Source: Nostoc sp. CHAB 5844 (lineage in GTDB: Bacteria; Cyanobacteriota; Cyanobacteriia; Cyanobacteriales; Nostocaceae). Taken from it: 56,732 nucleotides of DNA. The notes under the pieces are model-generated. The model was given only the letters and a program-made list of their open reading frames with translations. It was not told the DNA's origin and ran no database searches. The translations under genes and the position numbers were made by a program. The stretch is from positions 1-56,732 of the forward strand of contig NZ_JAIVFW010000051.1 in the NCBI RefSeq assembly GCF_020829595.1. Reading direction: 5' to 3'. Positions 36,851 through 47,245 of the stretch are shown here, in pieces (the first letter of the stretch is position 1; each line of letters starts with the position of its first letter).

Positions 36851-37128
36851 AGGAATGATATTGGTAACTTAGGCAAAATTGAAAATGGCATAGTTGTAGT
36901 AACAGCTTATGGCGTAATTGAAGATATGACCTTTCCATTAACATGAATAATTTCCGTCTTATTGTTCAACCAATCATTCTGTTCAATTTGATTAAACCTT
37001 GGCTTAAGGTATTTTCTCTACGCCAACTAAGAAGCGGATTTTCTTACCTGATTAGCATCATGAATACCTTGCACAATCATCTATTTTTATCCCTTTGGTC
37101 AGACTATTTCTCTTTTTCCTCTGCCTAG
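36851..37128 (+). pseudogene. Remnant of an IS701/IS4-like transposase
   Basis: One open stretch reads RNDIGNLGKIENGIVVVTAY and GVIEDMTFPLT before a stop at 36944. It resembles the middle of cyanobacterial IS701-like transposases (RQYIGNLGK ... AYGV ... TFPL). The overlapping next frame (36943-37128) reads MNNFRLIVQPIILFNLIKPW and ends LFLSLWSDYFSFSSA, resembling the C-terminus of the same proteins. Most of the gene between them is missing. The family assignment is from memory. Confidence 0.5.
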
Positions 37129-37170
37129 AGTTACAAAAGAAAGATAACTCCTCAATTCTATTCTGATAAA

Positions 37171-37198
37171 GTAGAGACGTTATATGTAACGTCTCTAC
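37171..37198. terminator. Perfect hairpin downstream of the giant phytase/GDPD gene
   Basis: GTAGAGACGTT / AACGTCTCTAC is an 11-bp inverted repeat with a six-base loop, 120 bp past the end of the minus-strand giant gene. It is a common cyanobacterial repeat and a possible terminator. Confidence 0.45.
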
Positions 37199-37317
37199 AA
37201 CAAAAATTAGGCAGTGTTGCATATTTGCGAGATGGGTATCTTATGCGTCCCTTGTATTTCTGGGGTAGACAAGATGCCTACCCGACGAGAATCATTCCTA
37301 GATTCAGCAAGCCCTAA

Positions 37318-40300
37318 TTAGGCGATGTTTAAATCAACGCGAACAATTAAATCGTTGAAGTCTCTATCGCCACCTCTGGGTAAATCTTCAAAGCCGAAGA
37401 TGTTATTACCTAACAAAGCAATTTGGTCTGCTTGTCTGGAATTAGCACCTAAAAATGGGAAGTAAACCGCTGGATTTCTGGGGTTGCTATCCAAGATTGC
37501 GTTTGGTGTACCATTGGCAATGATGAATGGTGCATAGATATAACCTGGTTGCAAAGTTGCACTATAAGTTGCTGTGCCAAGGTTGGCTGTCAGGTTAATG
37601 TCTGGAACACGCGCACCTACAGCAGCTTGAGTATAACCAGCTTGTCCGGGTAAGATATCTGCTTGACCATCACCGTTGGTATCAATGCCACCATTAGCAT
37701 CAGTAACTTGATAGAAACTGACGTAGTTTCTAAAAGCTGCATCTCGGCTAACTACAAAATCAGCTGTTACTAACTCTGTCACATCACGTAAGTCAATTAA
37801 TTCGGCTTGTGATTGACCTTGCAAAGCTGTACCAAGAGGTAAAACTGTGTCGGTAGACTGAATATTCACTACCAAATCTTGGAAAGGCTGACCATTACCA
37901 GGCTGAAATTCCCAAGCTAGAGAAAATGTGTCATTGCCCAAGTCGGTGACTCTTTGAGTATTAGGATTAGCAAAGACGACATTGTTGCTGGGGATATTTC
38001 CAACCCTGACACCATCAGTTGTACCATTTTTCACTACATAAAATCTGAGGCGATCGCCTGAATCAAATTCCACTAGTCGAGATACTTCCGATGTGTTCAA
38101 GCCACGGTTCACAGCGGAGAAGATTGTTCTTGCCCTTTCTAATGCCGCCTCGGTATAACCTGCTTCTCCTGGGGCGATACCATTGATTCTGCCTGCGGCA
38201 TCATCTACAGTAAATACACCGATTTCGTTGGTACGATTTGAACCGCGTCTGGTGAGGTCTACTTGCAGTCTAGTTTTTGCACCACTACCTTTGATCGTAA
38301 AGATATCACTGTTGGGAGTCTGGACTAGTGGGCGATCGCTATCGGCAATAGTAACAGTTGCAGTCGTGTTAACTGTACCCAAGTTGTAGTTATCACCATC
38401 AACTAAAGTCAAAGTCACGGTTTCATTGCTTTCAACCAAATTATCATCAATTGGTTGAACGGAGATATCCACATAAGATTGACCAGATGCGATCGTTGCA
38501 GTGCCTGTAAGGCTGTCGTAATCGCTACCGTTAGTTGCAGTGCCGCCGACAGTGTAATCGAAAGTTAAGGCATTAGTCGTGCTACCTGCACGTGAAATGC
38601 GGAAAGTTCCAGCCGTCAAGTCGGCTTCTGCTGCTTCGGGCGTGGTGCTAGTAATACTGAGAACAGAAGTAGCAAAATTTAGTGGCTGTTCTAAATCCAA
38701 GACAATGATTTCGTTGTTGTCGATATCTCCTGGTCTACCTTGGGAGAAAGGATAGTTATTATCGTTAGCAACCAAGATAGTTTTTGCATCCAACACCAAC
38801 ACATCTTCAATGGTGGTGAAAGGGAAGGTAAATCTAGTGCTGCCATCTCGATTCAAGTCATTGGGGTCTTGAATATTCAGCAGGTCAACGACTAACTCTT
38901 TTTCGACAAAGCCATTAGCATCGCGTTTTGAGAAGTCAACTTTGAAGATTTTCTTGAACTCGGCGGCGCTACCTTGCAGACCATCCCGTTCAATCACCAG
39001 ATATTCATTCTCGTTAACCACAGTGAAGTCGCCAATGGCGTTGCTGGGGTTATCTAAACGGTAATAACCAACTAAACCTTGATATTCCTGTGATGGGACA
39101 TCAAATTTATAAATCCGTAGTGAACCTGCGGGGTCGCCAGCTACAGTACCTTCCAGCAGCGGATACAGAGTTTGTCTATCGGGACTGATGGCTAAACCTT
39201 CAAAACCTCTGGAACCACCAAGGTTAGAAACGGCTGGCTGTCCCACGAATTGGTCGCGGACTAAATCACCAACACCGGGGAAGTCGGTGAAGTAAGCATC
39301 AACACCCAACTGGATGAACTGTTCGTATTCTGCTTTCGGGTCGCCATTGTAGTCTGGTGACAAGAAAAAGCTTTCGCTGCGGAAGGTGTAAGGATGTACC
39401 TGCAAACCTGCGGTGTGGGCATCTTCTACTAAAGTAGTCGGAGTACCAAGGACGCGATCGCCATCACTGATTTGTCCATCACCGTTGAGGTCATCTGGGC
39501 TACCATCACCGTTACGGTCTACTGTTTGGGCAGGGACAATCAGGCGTTTATTAGGCCCTATACCAACAGCATAAGTAGCGATCGCAGCTAGTCCTGTGGG
39601 TTTGATTAAGTCGGCGTAGGTGCGTGTGTCGCCACTCACAACAAAGTCGAATGGTTGCTGGTTTAGACCAGCGATTAACTGAATCAACGGCAGATTAATG
39701 CCAGCTGCGGGGAAGAGTTCTTGTCTCAATTCCCGTAGATTAGCTACCTCGAAGGATTGAACAAAGATGCGGCTGGGGTCAGTGAAGTTTTCCGCAACTA
39801 ATACATCCACCAGTAATTGATTCAGACTGGTGTTGATAGGTGTGCCGTCGAGGCGTGTACCAACTGACTCAAAGTAGATCGGGTGCTTAGTTTCGGGATA
39901 AATGCCGATTCTTCGCCCAGTCTCTGCTTCGACTTGCTGCACCAAATCAATGATTTCTTCGAGGGTAGGAATTTTTAGCCCATCGTTGTCGAATCTGGTA
40001 CTACGCAGGTTTGGTAGACGTTCGATGGCATTTAGAGTTTTCAGTTCTGCCAGAGTAAAATCTTCGACAAAGAAGCCATTCTCGGCTACCCCATCAATAA
40101 CTTTTGTCGTGCGACGATTAGCAAATTCTGGATGATCTAAGACATCGGTGGTGCTAATGATATTCGGTTCATGACGGGCAACTAAACGTCCATCTTTGGT
40201 AGCTACTAAGTCTGGTTCAATGAAATCTGCACCTTGAGCGATTGCTAGTGTGTACGATTCTAAAGTGTGTTCTGGTCGTTCACCACTCGCGCCGCGATGT

Positions 40301-43300
40301 CCAAGTACTAATGGTGCTTGACCATTTAAGGTGTTAAACTCTCTGCGGTTGAGGACATCGGGGTTTTGAGGCGACCTGACAAACTCTCCGGTTAAGCGAT
40401 CGCGCACTAAATCACCAGTTCCAGGGAAGTCGGTAAAGTAACCATCCACGCCCAACTGGATAAACTGCTGATATTCCGCTTCAGGATTACCGTTATAGTC
40501 TATTGCCAGATAACGTCCTTCGTTGCGGAATGTATATGGATGCACTAACAAGCCTACATTATGAGCATCATCTATTAAAGATGTTGGCGTTGTCAAGGTT
40601 TTGTCAGCATCGTTAACTGCACCATCACCATTAATATCATCTGCTGCCCCATCGCCATCTGCATCAACACCGCGAACCGACACAATCATCCGCTTCCAAG
40701 GGCCGATTCCTTCGGCGTAGGTAGCAATTTCTCGCAGACCTTCGGGTGTTCTTAAATCACCGTAGGTGCGAGAGTCGCCACTAACTTCAAAGTCAAAAGG
40801 TTGATACTCAATTAAGGAACCATCAACTCTCACATCACGAGCATCTAACAACTGGATTAACGGCAAGTCAATACCAGCAGCCGGGAAGAGGACATCATTG
40901 AGTTGCTTAAGATTACCGACCTCAAAAGATTGAATAAATACCCTATCAGGGTCGGTAAACTCATTTTCAACTAAGAGGTCAACTAACTTCTCAGTGATAT
41001 CAATGTTGATTGGTGTACCGTCTAGTTTTGTACCGACAGATGCAAAGTAGGTGGGATGCTTGGTTTCGGGATAAATGCCGATTTTCTTGCCTGTATCTAC
41101 TTCTACCTGCTTCACCAAATCAATGATTTCTTGAATGGTAGGAATTTCATACAAGTCGTTGAATACTTGAGTGCGGAAATTTGGCTGGATTCTAGCGCGG
41201 AGGGTTTTAATTTCGGCTAGGGTGAAGTCTTCGACAAAGAAGCCATTGTCCTCTATACCATCAATAATTTTCGTCCGGCGGCGATCGGCAAATTCTGGAT
41301 GATCTAAGACGTTGGTAGTGTTAATGATATTCGGTTCGTGACGGGCAATCAACACACCATCTTTTGTCACCACTACGTCGGGTTCGATGAAGTTTGCACC
41401 GCGTGCGATCGCCAGCATATAAGACCCAAGGGTATGTTCTGGTAGTTCACCGCTTGCGCCTCGGTGCCCAATCACAATTGGCGGTTGACCGTTTAATGTA
41501 TTGAGATCGGTGATGTTGGGTGTGGGAATAGGCGCATCTAAGAGTTTGCCTGTGGCATCAAAGTGCAGTAAATAAGGGCCAAACTCATCGCCAACCCAGA
41601 AAGTGCCATCTTCCGCAATTACGAAAGATTCGACATCGAAATCTGCACCAGTTAAAAGGCGTTCCCCGGAGGGGTTGCCGAAGGCATCGCTGGTGTTTTC
41701 GTTCACAATTTGGAAAGGAACTTTGTTGTCAGGGTCAGATAGTTGAATAAAATCTAAAATATTAACGCTACCATTCCCCTGAGGTTCTGTACCTCGGAAA
41801 CTCGGATCTACCCGATAAATCCGCAACAGGTAGTCAGCACTGTTACTTTGGCTACCAAAACCGTTGTCAGAGAGGAAGTAGAAGGAATTATCATCCGCAA
41901 CTTGCACACCACTAAACCCTTGCACTGGTTGGGCGGCGAAGGGGACATTCCGGCCGTTGGTATTCCCGGTGATTGCACTACCAGACCTTGGCCCTTCTGC
42001 GAAGGTATCAGCAGGAAGCACCGCAAAACCTTTGAGTGTGACTCTAGGGGGAACTAAAGATTGAGGATTGCGCGGATCATAGCTGGTGGTGTCGATTGTT
42101 AAAGCATCGGGGAAAGCGTTGGCGATGTTTTGCCAAGGGACAAATTTAAAGTTAGAGTTGATATTTTCGAGTTCACCGTCATCTTCAACAAGGACTGCGG
42201 GATCGTTAGAACCGTCTTGGGTGATGAAGACACCAGAGGGGAAGTTGGGGCCTAGCGGCACATTCACGACATCTGCGCCATCAGACTCTTGTACGCTATC
42301 AATTGACCCGTTACTACCTACGGCAAAGCTACCGATATATTGGTTATTTCCTTCACGGGTATAAGCAACAAAGGTGTTGTCACCTTGGCTAGAAGCTAAG
42401 AGGTAGCCTTGACCATCTCTGCCATAGTAGATTGTGAGTCCTTCGACATCATTGGTGAGGTTAGTACCACCTAAATCGCGGACTCGATCAATTAGTGTAC
42501 CTGTATTGCTGCCGTATGGTTCTGCCTGGAATTTCCAGATACCGACTTGTTCTTGACCAATATAAAGGAAGCCTGTTTCTTGGTCTACTACTATTCCTTC
42601 TGTTTGCGGCGATCGCCCTTCTGTGGTAGGAATAGTAAATTCCCGCACTCGTTCTGCACCAATCTGACCGTTACCTCTGTCGATTAATCTAAACTGGGCG
42701 ACATCTCCAGTTTCCCGCCGACTAACAAAGGCATAATAATCATTTGTCAAGGGACTGCTGTATAATGCTAGCCCGTAAGCACTGCGTTCGTCTGATGAGT
42801 AAGGTGGTTCAAATGGTGGTGCTTGGAAGATAGTACCAATGTTGCTGTCGGTAATTTCTTCTAAATATTCACCAGGAGTTGTCGGGTTAGGATTAATTTG
42901 GAAAATTGCTAACTTGTCATTTTCGCGATCGCTGGCTACGGCAATATCAATTGTAGTATCACCTAATTGAAAGCCGTATTGCAAATCAATATTGTTATAG
43001 CGAATGTCACCGGGATTCACTGTTTGCAACAGTTCCCCAGACAAGTTGTAAACCCGCAGTCCGCCATTTTTAACTGAAGTCAGTACTAAACTATTAGCTG
43101 CATTGTCGGCGTTGACATAAATAGCTGGATCATCTGCATCAGCATTTTGGATATCATCATCCAATAAAGCCGGGCTGGTTTCAACAGTCGGCGCGACGGT
43201 GGGAATTAAATCTGCACCCAACGTCAAAATTTGCGTAAATTGAGTCGGGCTGAAGTTGTTATCACTCACCAAGACAATTGATTGACGACCATCTGGGAGT

Positions 43301-44382
43301 GTGGGACCGAATTCTATTCCTTCAACGTTATCCAACCCAGTCGGTAAATCCAAATCATTCAAATTCAACACTAAGCGCTTTTGGGCTGGTTGAATCGCAG
43401 CTAGTTGTTCAGGACTCAAACTCTCCAGAGAGTCTATGCTGCTAATATCACTTGCACCTTGGAGAGAGATTTCGTAAATTTTGATCGTGTTACCTGTACC
43501 GGGAAGTCCCGCAGAAAAGGAACGTTCTACAGCTAATAAAGTCCCGCGATTATCAATAGCCAGTAAATCTACCAAGCCATTGGTATTAAATCCATCAGCA
43601 GGATTAGGCGGTTCTGCTACTGGGTCGGTGACATACAGATACTCTCTTTCTGGCTGTCCTGTTGCTAAATCGTATTGCAGGATGCGGGAACGTGTACCTG
43701 CGGAAACGGAACTAACAGCCCCATCTTGGAATAAGGCGTTTTCTGTAGCAGTAAATAAGGTTGTTTGGTCTGGTGTGATGGTGAGGCTTTCCAAAGCTAA
43801 GTTATTTCGCACACCGGATGTTTGCGTATCACCCGCGTTGATAGTGCCGTCGCCGTTGGTATCTTGGACTACTGGCAAGAATTTGGTCGGGATGGGAAGC
43901 GATCGCACTTCTTCTCCAGTACTGAGGGAAAATTCTCTCACAAATGGATTTGTCACCCGACCAGCACCAGGATTTACTTCCCCTTCGGAAGAAATGAAAA
44001 CGGTACCGTTGTTTGTTAAAGCAATGTCTTCTGGGTCTAAACTCAACGCTGCAAAGAAGTTACCACTGGTATCTCTAAGAGGAGTGACATTGGTAAAAGC
44101 CACACTATTAGTAGCAGGATTACCAGTGAAAGTATAGAAGCGGGCAGGGCCGATTTGGGAGCGATCGTCCGAGATGGCATAGTAACGGTTATTAACAGCA
44201 TCGTAAGCAATACCAGACAAACCACCCACTTGAGTTGGTGTTCCATTGACTGTACCTGCTGTGCCATCGGGAATAAAGCCTGTAGCAAAGATTTGCTGTC
44301 CTAAAAATTCTACATTGGTAATGGTGTTACCAGTTTGTTCATTGTTGAACACAGAAGCGGAATTTGAACTTGGAGTTACCAT
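37318..44382 (-). CDS. Giant multidomain phytase-like / tandem glycerophosphodiester phosphodiesterase protein
   Basis: This 2354-residue protein is built of several parts. An esterase-like-of-phytase propeller comes first (about 26-390; [21 protein letters not shown]). A 3-phytase-like propeller follows (about 400-750; [25 protein letters not shown]). A second esterase-like propeller (about 787-945, [20 protein letters not shown]) resumes at about 1722 ([20 protein letters not shown]). Two GDPD domains lie between its halves (about 960-1340 and 1350-1720), each with GHRGASG, PEHT, IEPD, RHEPNI and YPETKHP. A Calx-beta domain follows (about 1900-2017). The end is DUF4114-like ([20 protein letters not shown]). 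Acidic DxNGDG-type calcium loops occur inside the GDPD domains. No signal peptide is visible, so export may be by a type I route. It should release phosphate or glycerol phosphates from organic phosphorus outside the cell. A Pho-box-like site lies upstream. Confidence 0.93.
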   Translation of the reverse strand: MVTPSSNSASVFNNEQTGNTITNVEFLGQQIFATGFIPDGTAGTVNGTPTQVGGLSGIAYDAVNNRYYAISDDRSQIGPARFYTFTGNPATNSVAFTNVTPLRDTSGNFFAALSLDPEDIALTNNGTVFISSEGEVNPGAGRVTNPFVREFSLSTGEEVRSLPIPTKFLPVVQDTNGDGTINAGDTQTSGVRNNLALESLTITPDQTTLFTATENALFQDGAVSSVSAGTRSRILQYDLATGQPEREYLYVTDPVAEPPNPADGFNTNGLVDLLAIDNRGTLLAVERSFSAGLPGTGNTIKIYEISLQGASDISSIDSLESLSPEQLAAIQPAQKRLVLNLNDLDLPTGLDNVEGIEFGPTLPDGRQSIVLVSDNNFSPTQFTQILTLGADLIPTVAPTVETSPALLDDDIQNADADDPAIYVNADNAANSLVLTSVKNGGLRVYNLSGELLQTVNPGDIRYNNIDLQYGFQLGDTTIDIAVASDRENDKLAIFQINPNPTTPGEYLEEITDSNIGTIFQAPPFEPPYSSDERSAYGLALYSSPLTNDYYAFVSRRETGDVAQFRLIDRGNGQIGAERVREFTIPTTEGRSPQTEGIVVDQETGFLYIGQEQVGIWKFQAEPYGSNTGTLIDRVRDLGGTNLTNDVEGLTIYYGRDGQGYLLASSQGDNTFVAYTREGNNQYIGSFAVGSNGSIDSVQESDGADVVNVPLGPNFPSGVFITQDGSNDPAVLVEDDGELENINSNFKFVPWQNIANAFPDALTIDTTSYDPRNPQSLVPPRVTLKGFAVLPADTFAEGPRSGSAITGNTNGRNVPFAAQPVQGFSGVQVADDNSFYFLSDNGFGSQSNSADYLLRIYRVDPSFRGTEPQGNGSVNILDFIQLSDPDNKVPFQIVNENTSDAFGNPSGERLLTGADFDVESFVIAEDGTFWVGDEFGPYLLHFDATGKLLDAPIPTPNITDLNTLNGQPPIVIGHRGASGELPEHTLGSYMLAIARGANFIEPDVVVTKDGVLIARHEPNIINTTNVLDHPEFADRRRTKIIDGIEDNGFFVEDFTLAEIKTLRARIQPNFRTQVFNDLYEIPTIQEIIDLVKQVEVDTGKKIGIYPETKHPTYFASVGTKLDGTPINIDITEKLVDLLVENEFTDPDRVFIQSFEVGNLKQLNDVLFPAAGIDLPLIQLLDARDVRVDGSLIEYQPFDFEVSGDSRTYGDLRTPEGLREIATYAEGIGPWKRMIVSVRGVDADGDGAADDINGDGAVNDADKTLTTPTSLIDDAHNVGLLVHPYTFRNEGRYLAIDYNGNPEAEYQQFIQLGVDGYFTDFPGTGDLVRDRLTGEFVRSPQNPDVLNRREFNTLNGQAPLVLGHRGASGERPEHTLESYTLAIAQGADFIEPDLVATKDGRLVARHEPNIISTTDVLDHPEFANRRTTKVIDGVAENGFFVEDFTLAELKTLNAIERLPNLRSTRFDNDGLKIPTLEEIIDLVQQVEAETGRRIGIYPETKHPIYFESVGTRLDGTPINTSLNQLLVDVLVAENFTDPSRIFVQSFEVANLRELRQELFPAAGINLPLIQLIAGLNQQPFDFVVSGDTRTYADLIKPTGLAAIATYAVGIGPNKRLIVPAQTVDRNGDGSPDDLNGDGQISDGDRVLGTPTTLVEDAHTAGLQVHPYTFRSESFFLSPDYNGDPKAEYEQFIQLGVDAYFTDFPGVGDLVRDQFVGQPAVSNLGGSRGFEGLAISPDRQTLYPLLEGTVAGDPAGSLRIYKFDVPSQEYQGLVGYYRLDNPSNAIGDFTVVNENEYLVIERDGLQGSAAEFKKIFKVDFSKRDANGFVEKELVVDLLNIQDPNDLNRDGSTRFTFPFTTIEDVLVLDAKTILVANDNNYPFSQGRPGDIDNNEIIVLDLEQPLNFATSVLSITSTTPEAAEADLTAGTFRISRAGSTTNALTFDYTVGGTATNGSDYDSLTGTATIASGQSYVDISVQPIDDNLVESNETVTLTLVDGDNYNLGTVNTTATVTIADSDRPLVQTPNSDIFTIKGSGAKTRLQVDLTRRGSNRTNEIGVFTVDDAAGRINGIAPGEAGYTEAALERARTIFSAVNRGLNTSEVSRLVEFDSGDRLRFYVVKNGTTDGVRVGNIPSNNVVFANPNTQRVTDLGNDTFSLAWEFQPGNGQPFQDLVVNIQSTDTVLPLGTALQGQSQAELIDLRDVTELVTADFVVSRDAAFRNYVSFYQVTDANGGIDTNGDGQADILPGQAGYTQAAVGARVPDINLTANLGTATYSATLQPGYIYAPFIIANGTPNAILDSNPRNPAVYFPFLGANSRQADQIALLGNNIFGFEDLPRGGDRDFNDLIVRVDLNIA

Positions 44383-44514
44383 AATCGATTGTGATTAAAC
44401 TTAGAATCTCTGCTGTGTGGGCAAGAAAATATCAACCGCAAAGACGCACTTCACAGTTTGGGCGATCGCACGAATAGACAAATTTTGGATTCAGTGCTTC
44501 ACGCTATCTCAGCT

Positions 44515-44544
44515 AGATTAAGAAATGCCTAGCAAAAGGTTAAA
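44515..44544 (-). promoter_or_regulatory. Pho-box-like site upstream of the phytase/GDPD gene
   Basis: Read on the minus strand, TTTAACCT and CTTAATCT lie exactly 22 bp apart (start to start), separated by TTT-8 bases-TTT. This fits the cyanobacterial Pho box of three PyTTAAPyPy(T/A) octamers with 3-bp spacers. The outer two match fully; the middle one (GCTAGGCA) is poor. The site is 132 bp before the start codon of the giant gene. Confidence 0.6.
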
Positions 44545-44640
44545 ACCGATGAAAAACCTACTGTAGTTCTAGAACACAGTGATAGAGGCGGATCAAGGGG
44601 ATTCAACCTAGAGAAAATTTCTGTTTTCTCATAGCAAAAA

Positions 44641-44657
44641 TGTGCAAAAATAGCACA
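44641..44657. promoter_or_regulatory. TGTGC-N7-GCACA dyad with adjoining half-site
   Basis: TGTGCAAAAATAGCACA is a perfect dyad and is directly followed by another ATGTGCAAG half-site. It lies in the 563-bp divergent spacer (44383-44945) between the giant gene and the secreted-protein gene, and could be a repressor or CRP-like operator. No gene is seen in the spacer. Confidence 0.35.
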
Positions 44658-44945
44658 AATGTGCAAGACATTTATGTTTGCGATCTGGCACTGTAGATTT
44701 CAGACAGGAAATCAGTAATTTCCACTAGGACTTAGTAAAAGCTCATATACATTGGTGCTGGAGAGCTTTTTGATAGCTGCGATCGCATTTCAGACTGCAT
44801 AGTAAAAACACTCGTCAAGCAAAAGCCATATTTCATAAAGGCTTAGTGAGAGTTTTCAGCAGTCAGCAGTTGACATCAATTTTTAACTAAGCTTTGATTT
44901 CCGTCACTAGACTATTGTCTTTTTGATACCAAAAAAAGCATTCTT

Positions 44946-45503
44946 ATGAAGAACTCTAAATCTCTCATTGCGATTGCAGCCAGTGCTGCACTTTTCACCT
45001 TTCCTGGTGCGGCTGTAGCTAGTGACCAGGATGTGCAAGCTACAACTATTCCGGCTAGTGCCTGCCAACCGCGTGGTTTCTCTACAGATGCGCGTGTTGT
45101 CCTCTCAAATGGGGCTTATGTTTTCGACCCTAGTGCTACAGGAACAGCAACAGCAATCCTGTATTGTCCATTACCTATCAATGCTCTAACTGTATCCAAT
45201 ACTACTAATGATAATGACATTACAGGTTATCGAGTCTATTACAGAGATTCCGATGGAACTGCCAATGCCTCAGAAGTGATCACACGCCTTGCTTATCGTG
45301 ATACTCTAGGTCTGACAAACGTAGGTACATCGTGGAGTTCCAATACTAGCACTCAGACAGCTAATACAACTAGATATATCAGTCTAAATCACGATTTAGG
45401 TATTTATCGGCTCTACTTTTTTGTTGTGACAATAAGACGGACTAGTACGATTCAAGACCCAGCATTTAGCGGCATTGATTTTGTTCTGCCTCCTATACCG
45501 TAA
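44946..45503 (+). CDS. Hypothetical secreted protein
   Basis: This 185-residue protein starts with a clear signal peptide (MKNSKSLIAIAASAALFTFP), with cleavage likely after GAAVAS. The mature part is beta-rich, with VVLSNGAYVFDPSATGTATA, two cysteines (ASACQP and LYCPLP) and a Ser/Thr-rich centre. No family is recognised. Secretion to the periplasm or outside is likely. It diverges from the giant phosphorus-scavenging gene, but a functional link is not shown. Confidence 0.7.
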   Translation: MKNSKSLIAIAASAALFTFPGAAVASDQDVQATTIPASACQPRGFSTDARVVLSNGAYVFDPSATGTATAILYCPLPINALTVSNTTNDNDITGYRVYYRDSDGTANASEVITRLAYRDTLGLTNVGTSWSSNTSTQTANTTRYISLNHDLGIYRLYFFVVTIRRTSTIQDPAFSGIDFVLPPIP

Positions 45504-45587
45504 GAATACTGAATTGAAAGTGCTGAGGTTGGTTAGAACTTAAGCACAAAAATTATAGCCATTTGACCACAGTAGGGGTTTTCCGTC

Positions 45588-45856
45588 CGTAGCCTCGCCG
45601 AAGGCGGAGCCTACGCCCTGGCAATAAATAATATATGCTGTAGGTTGGGGAGACACTGCGTTGCGCGGGTTAAGAGCGTTGAAGCAAGTGTCGTCGGCTT
45701 TGCCGACAGTCACGGAACTGCGTTAGCGACGCTCTTGAGCGTCACCCGAAGGGGGGTTCCAAGCGTTGTAGCAACTGGCGTTTGAGGAACGAAACCCAAC
45801 ACCTCAAAGGCTTGTAAATGTTTGGTTTCACTGCGTTCAACCCAACTTACGCATTT
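45588..45856. repeat. Nested repeat: modular block inside a palindromic repeat
   Basis: The palindromic repeat starts normally as TGTAGGTTGGG at 45640 but is joined to GGAGACACTGCGTTGCG. After about 130 bp of modules it resumes at TTTGAGGAACGAAACCCAAC, and continues to the far arm TTCAACCCAACTTACG (ending about 45852). The inserted part is the inverted copy of 15712-15859. The region 45504-46271 contains no gene apart from this and the element at 46029. Confidence 0.85.
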
Positions 45857-46028
45857 GGTTCATTTTTTTATGGAATTGGTATGAGGCTTAAAATTCCTGT
45901 TTTATAACATTCGTGCAAGAAGTCTAGTATGTAGACGCGCAGCAGCTGAAGGCAGGGTATTATGTGCGACACTTCGACAAGCTCAGTGACCACTGGTGGA
46001 TGAATAAGCGGGTTTAAAACACCCACTA

Positions 46029-46154
46029 ATATCATGTCCGTTTAATTACCCATAATAAAATTACCCCACCCGCCTGACGGCACCCTCCCCTTGGTAAGGG
46101 GAGGGTTGGGGAGGGGTAAAACAAGAAATATGGTTATTTTGCCGGACATGATAT
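46029..46154. mobile_element. 126-bp MITE-like element
   Basis: Perfect 12-bp terminal inverted repeats ATATCATGTCCG / CGGACATGATAT flank a GC-rich hairpin core (CCCTCCCCTTGGTAAGGGGA). One end (ATATCATGTCCGG) recurs at about 30039, next to another repeat. No gene is inside. Confidence 0.8.
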
Positions 46155-46325
46155 GATTAATTCTGAATTCTGGCTTCAGAATTCAGAATCAAGATATTTG
46201 TATCTGTATCTGAATTTATTTCTCGTTTTGTTTCTAGGCAATTTTACTGAACTGTGTTGAACTTATGATGAGTGGTATATCTGCGTTTGATAACTCAGAT
46301 GTACACTAGTTCAGTGATGCGGGCA

Positions 46326-46856
46326 ATGTCTAACCCAGAAATTCCTCATACTGATTGTAGCCCAGGAGATGACTTTCCTCAGTTATTTCTGCGATCGCCT
46401 CTGCTTTCCGGCCAAAAAACTGCTTGGGATGGCATAAGTTTAGAACATCACTATCAGCCAACTTTTGAAACCCCTGAATACTCAATAGGCTATCACCTGG
46501 TGGGGATTAACCTAGTTTATAAAGGTGGACTATCACAACACAAATTAAAGTTAGTAATTGATTATATTAACGATAATTTGGAACGGGAATTAACTTTAAA
46601 AGAACTAGCACCAATTGTCCAACTCAGTCCCTATCATTTCTGTCGCGTTTTTAAACAGTCCACTGGGATTAGCCCACATCAATATATAATTCAGTGTCGA
46701 GTTGCCAAAGCAAGACAACTACTTCTACAAGGTAAAATGAGCATTGCTGATATTGCGATCGCTTGTGGTTTTACTCACCAAAGTCATCTCAATCGCCACT
46801 TCAAACGTTTGACTGGTGTTACGCCAAACAGTTTAAAACAAGATAACAGTGACTAA
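46326..46856 (+). CDS. AraC-family regulator lacking its sensor domain
   Basis: This protein of about 176 residues (ATG 46326 assumed; GTG 46272 and ATG 46299 are alternatives) begins like cyanobacterial AraC proteins (FLRSPLLSGQKTAWDGISLE). It then jumps from YHLVGINL directly to YKGGLSQHKLKLVIDYINDN, the start of the C-terminal DNA-binding domain. That domain is complete: two helix-turn-helices including LKELAPIVQLSPYHFCRVFK and IADIAIACGFTHQSHLNRHF. Compared with family members of about 300 residues, roughly 110-120 sensor/dimerisation residues are absent without loss of frame. It may still bind DNA, but would lack ligand control. Confidence 0.8.
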   Translation: MSNPEIPHTDCSPGDDFPQLFLRSPLLSGQKTAWDGISLEHHYQPTFETPEYSIGYHLVGINLVYKGGLSQHKLKLVIDYINDNLERELTLKELAPIVQLSPYHFCRVFKQSTGISPHQYIIQCRVAKARQLLLQGKMSIADIAIACGFTHQSHLNRHFKRLTGVTPNSLKQDNSD

Positions 46857-46909
46857 AATTTATTGACAAGGGTAGGTTTTTTACTTCTAAGCGAGTTCTC
46901 CCTATAAAA

Positions 46910-47056
46910 TAGACCCCTTGCACGAATACAAAAACTACCCTCAACCCCCAACCTCTTCTCCCAATATTGGGAGAAGGGGAGCAAACTTCAAAGTCCCTCT
47001 CCTAAGTTTGGGAGAGGGATTTAGGGTGAGGATTCTTGATTCATGCAAGATGTCTA
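46910..47056. repeat. MITE-like repeat between AraC and aldo/keto reductase genes
   Basis: Imperfect terminal repeats (TAGACCCCTTGCACGAAT at the left, the complement of TAGACATCTTGCATGAAT at the right) flank GC-rich hairpins (CTCTTCTCCCAATATTGGGAG). A related end (TTCGTGCAAGAAGTCTA) lies near 45911. No gene is present from 46857 to 47245. Confidence 0.65.
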
Positions 47057-47063
47057 ATTAAAA

Positions 47064-47090
47064 ACTGCTCTGGAGGATAACCAGAGCAGT
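47064..47090. terminator. Hairpin ACTGCTCTGG / CCAGAGCAGT
   Basis: A perfect 10-bp stem with a seven-base loop lies in the spacer between the convergent AraC and aldo/keto reductase genes. There is no T-run on the plus side; it is a possible terminator. Confidence 0.5.
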
Positions 47091-47245
47091 ATTAGAGAAG
47101 GAAAGATAGATTTGTGAGGGAAGTTTTATAGTTTCTTCCCGGCTTACATATAGTGAATTTGCTATGTAATGAGATACATCTCAAGTTCTCCGCTTTCCGC
47201 AAAACAACAAAAAAACTTTTGGGTTTGCACCGAGAACTAGCTACC

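Noticed and set aside
43481-44137. 218-codon frame opposite the giant gene
   Set aside because: It is antisense to strongly conserved propeller coding sequence and has no recognisable domain; the composition is that of a shadow frame.
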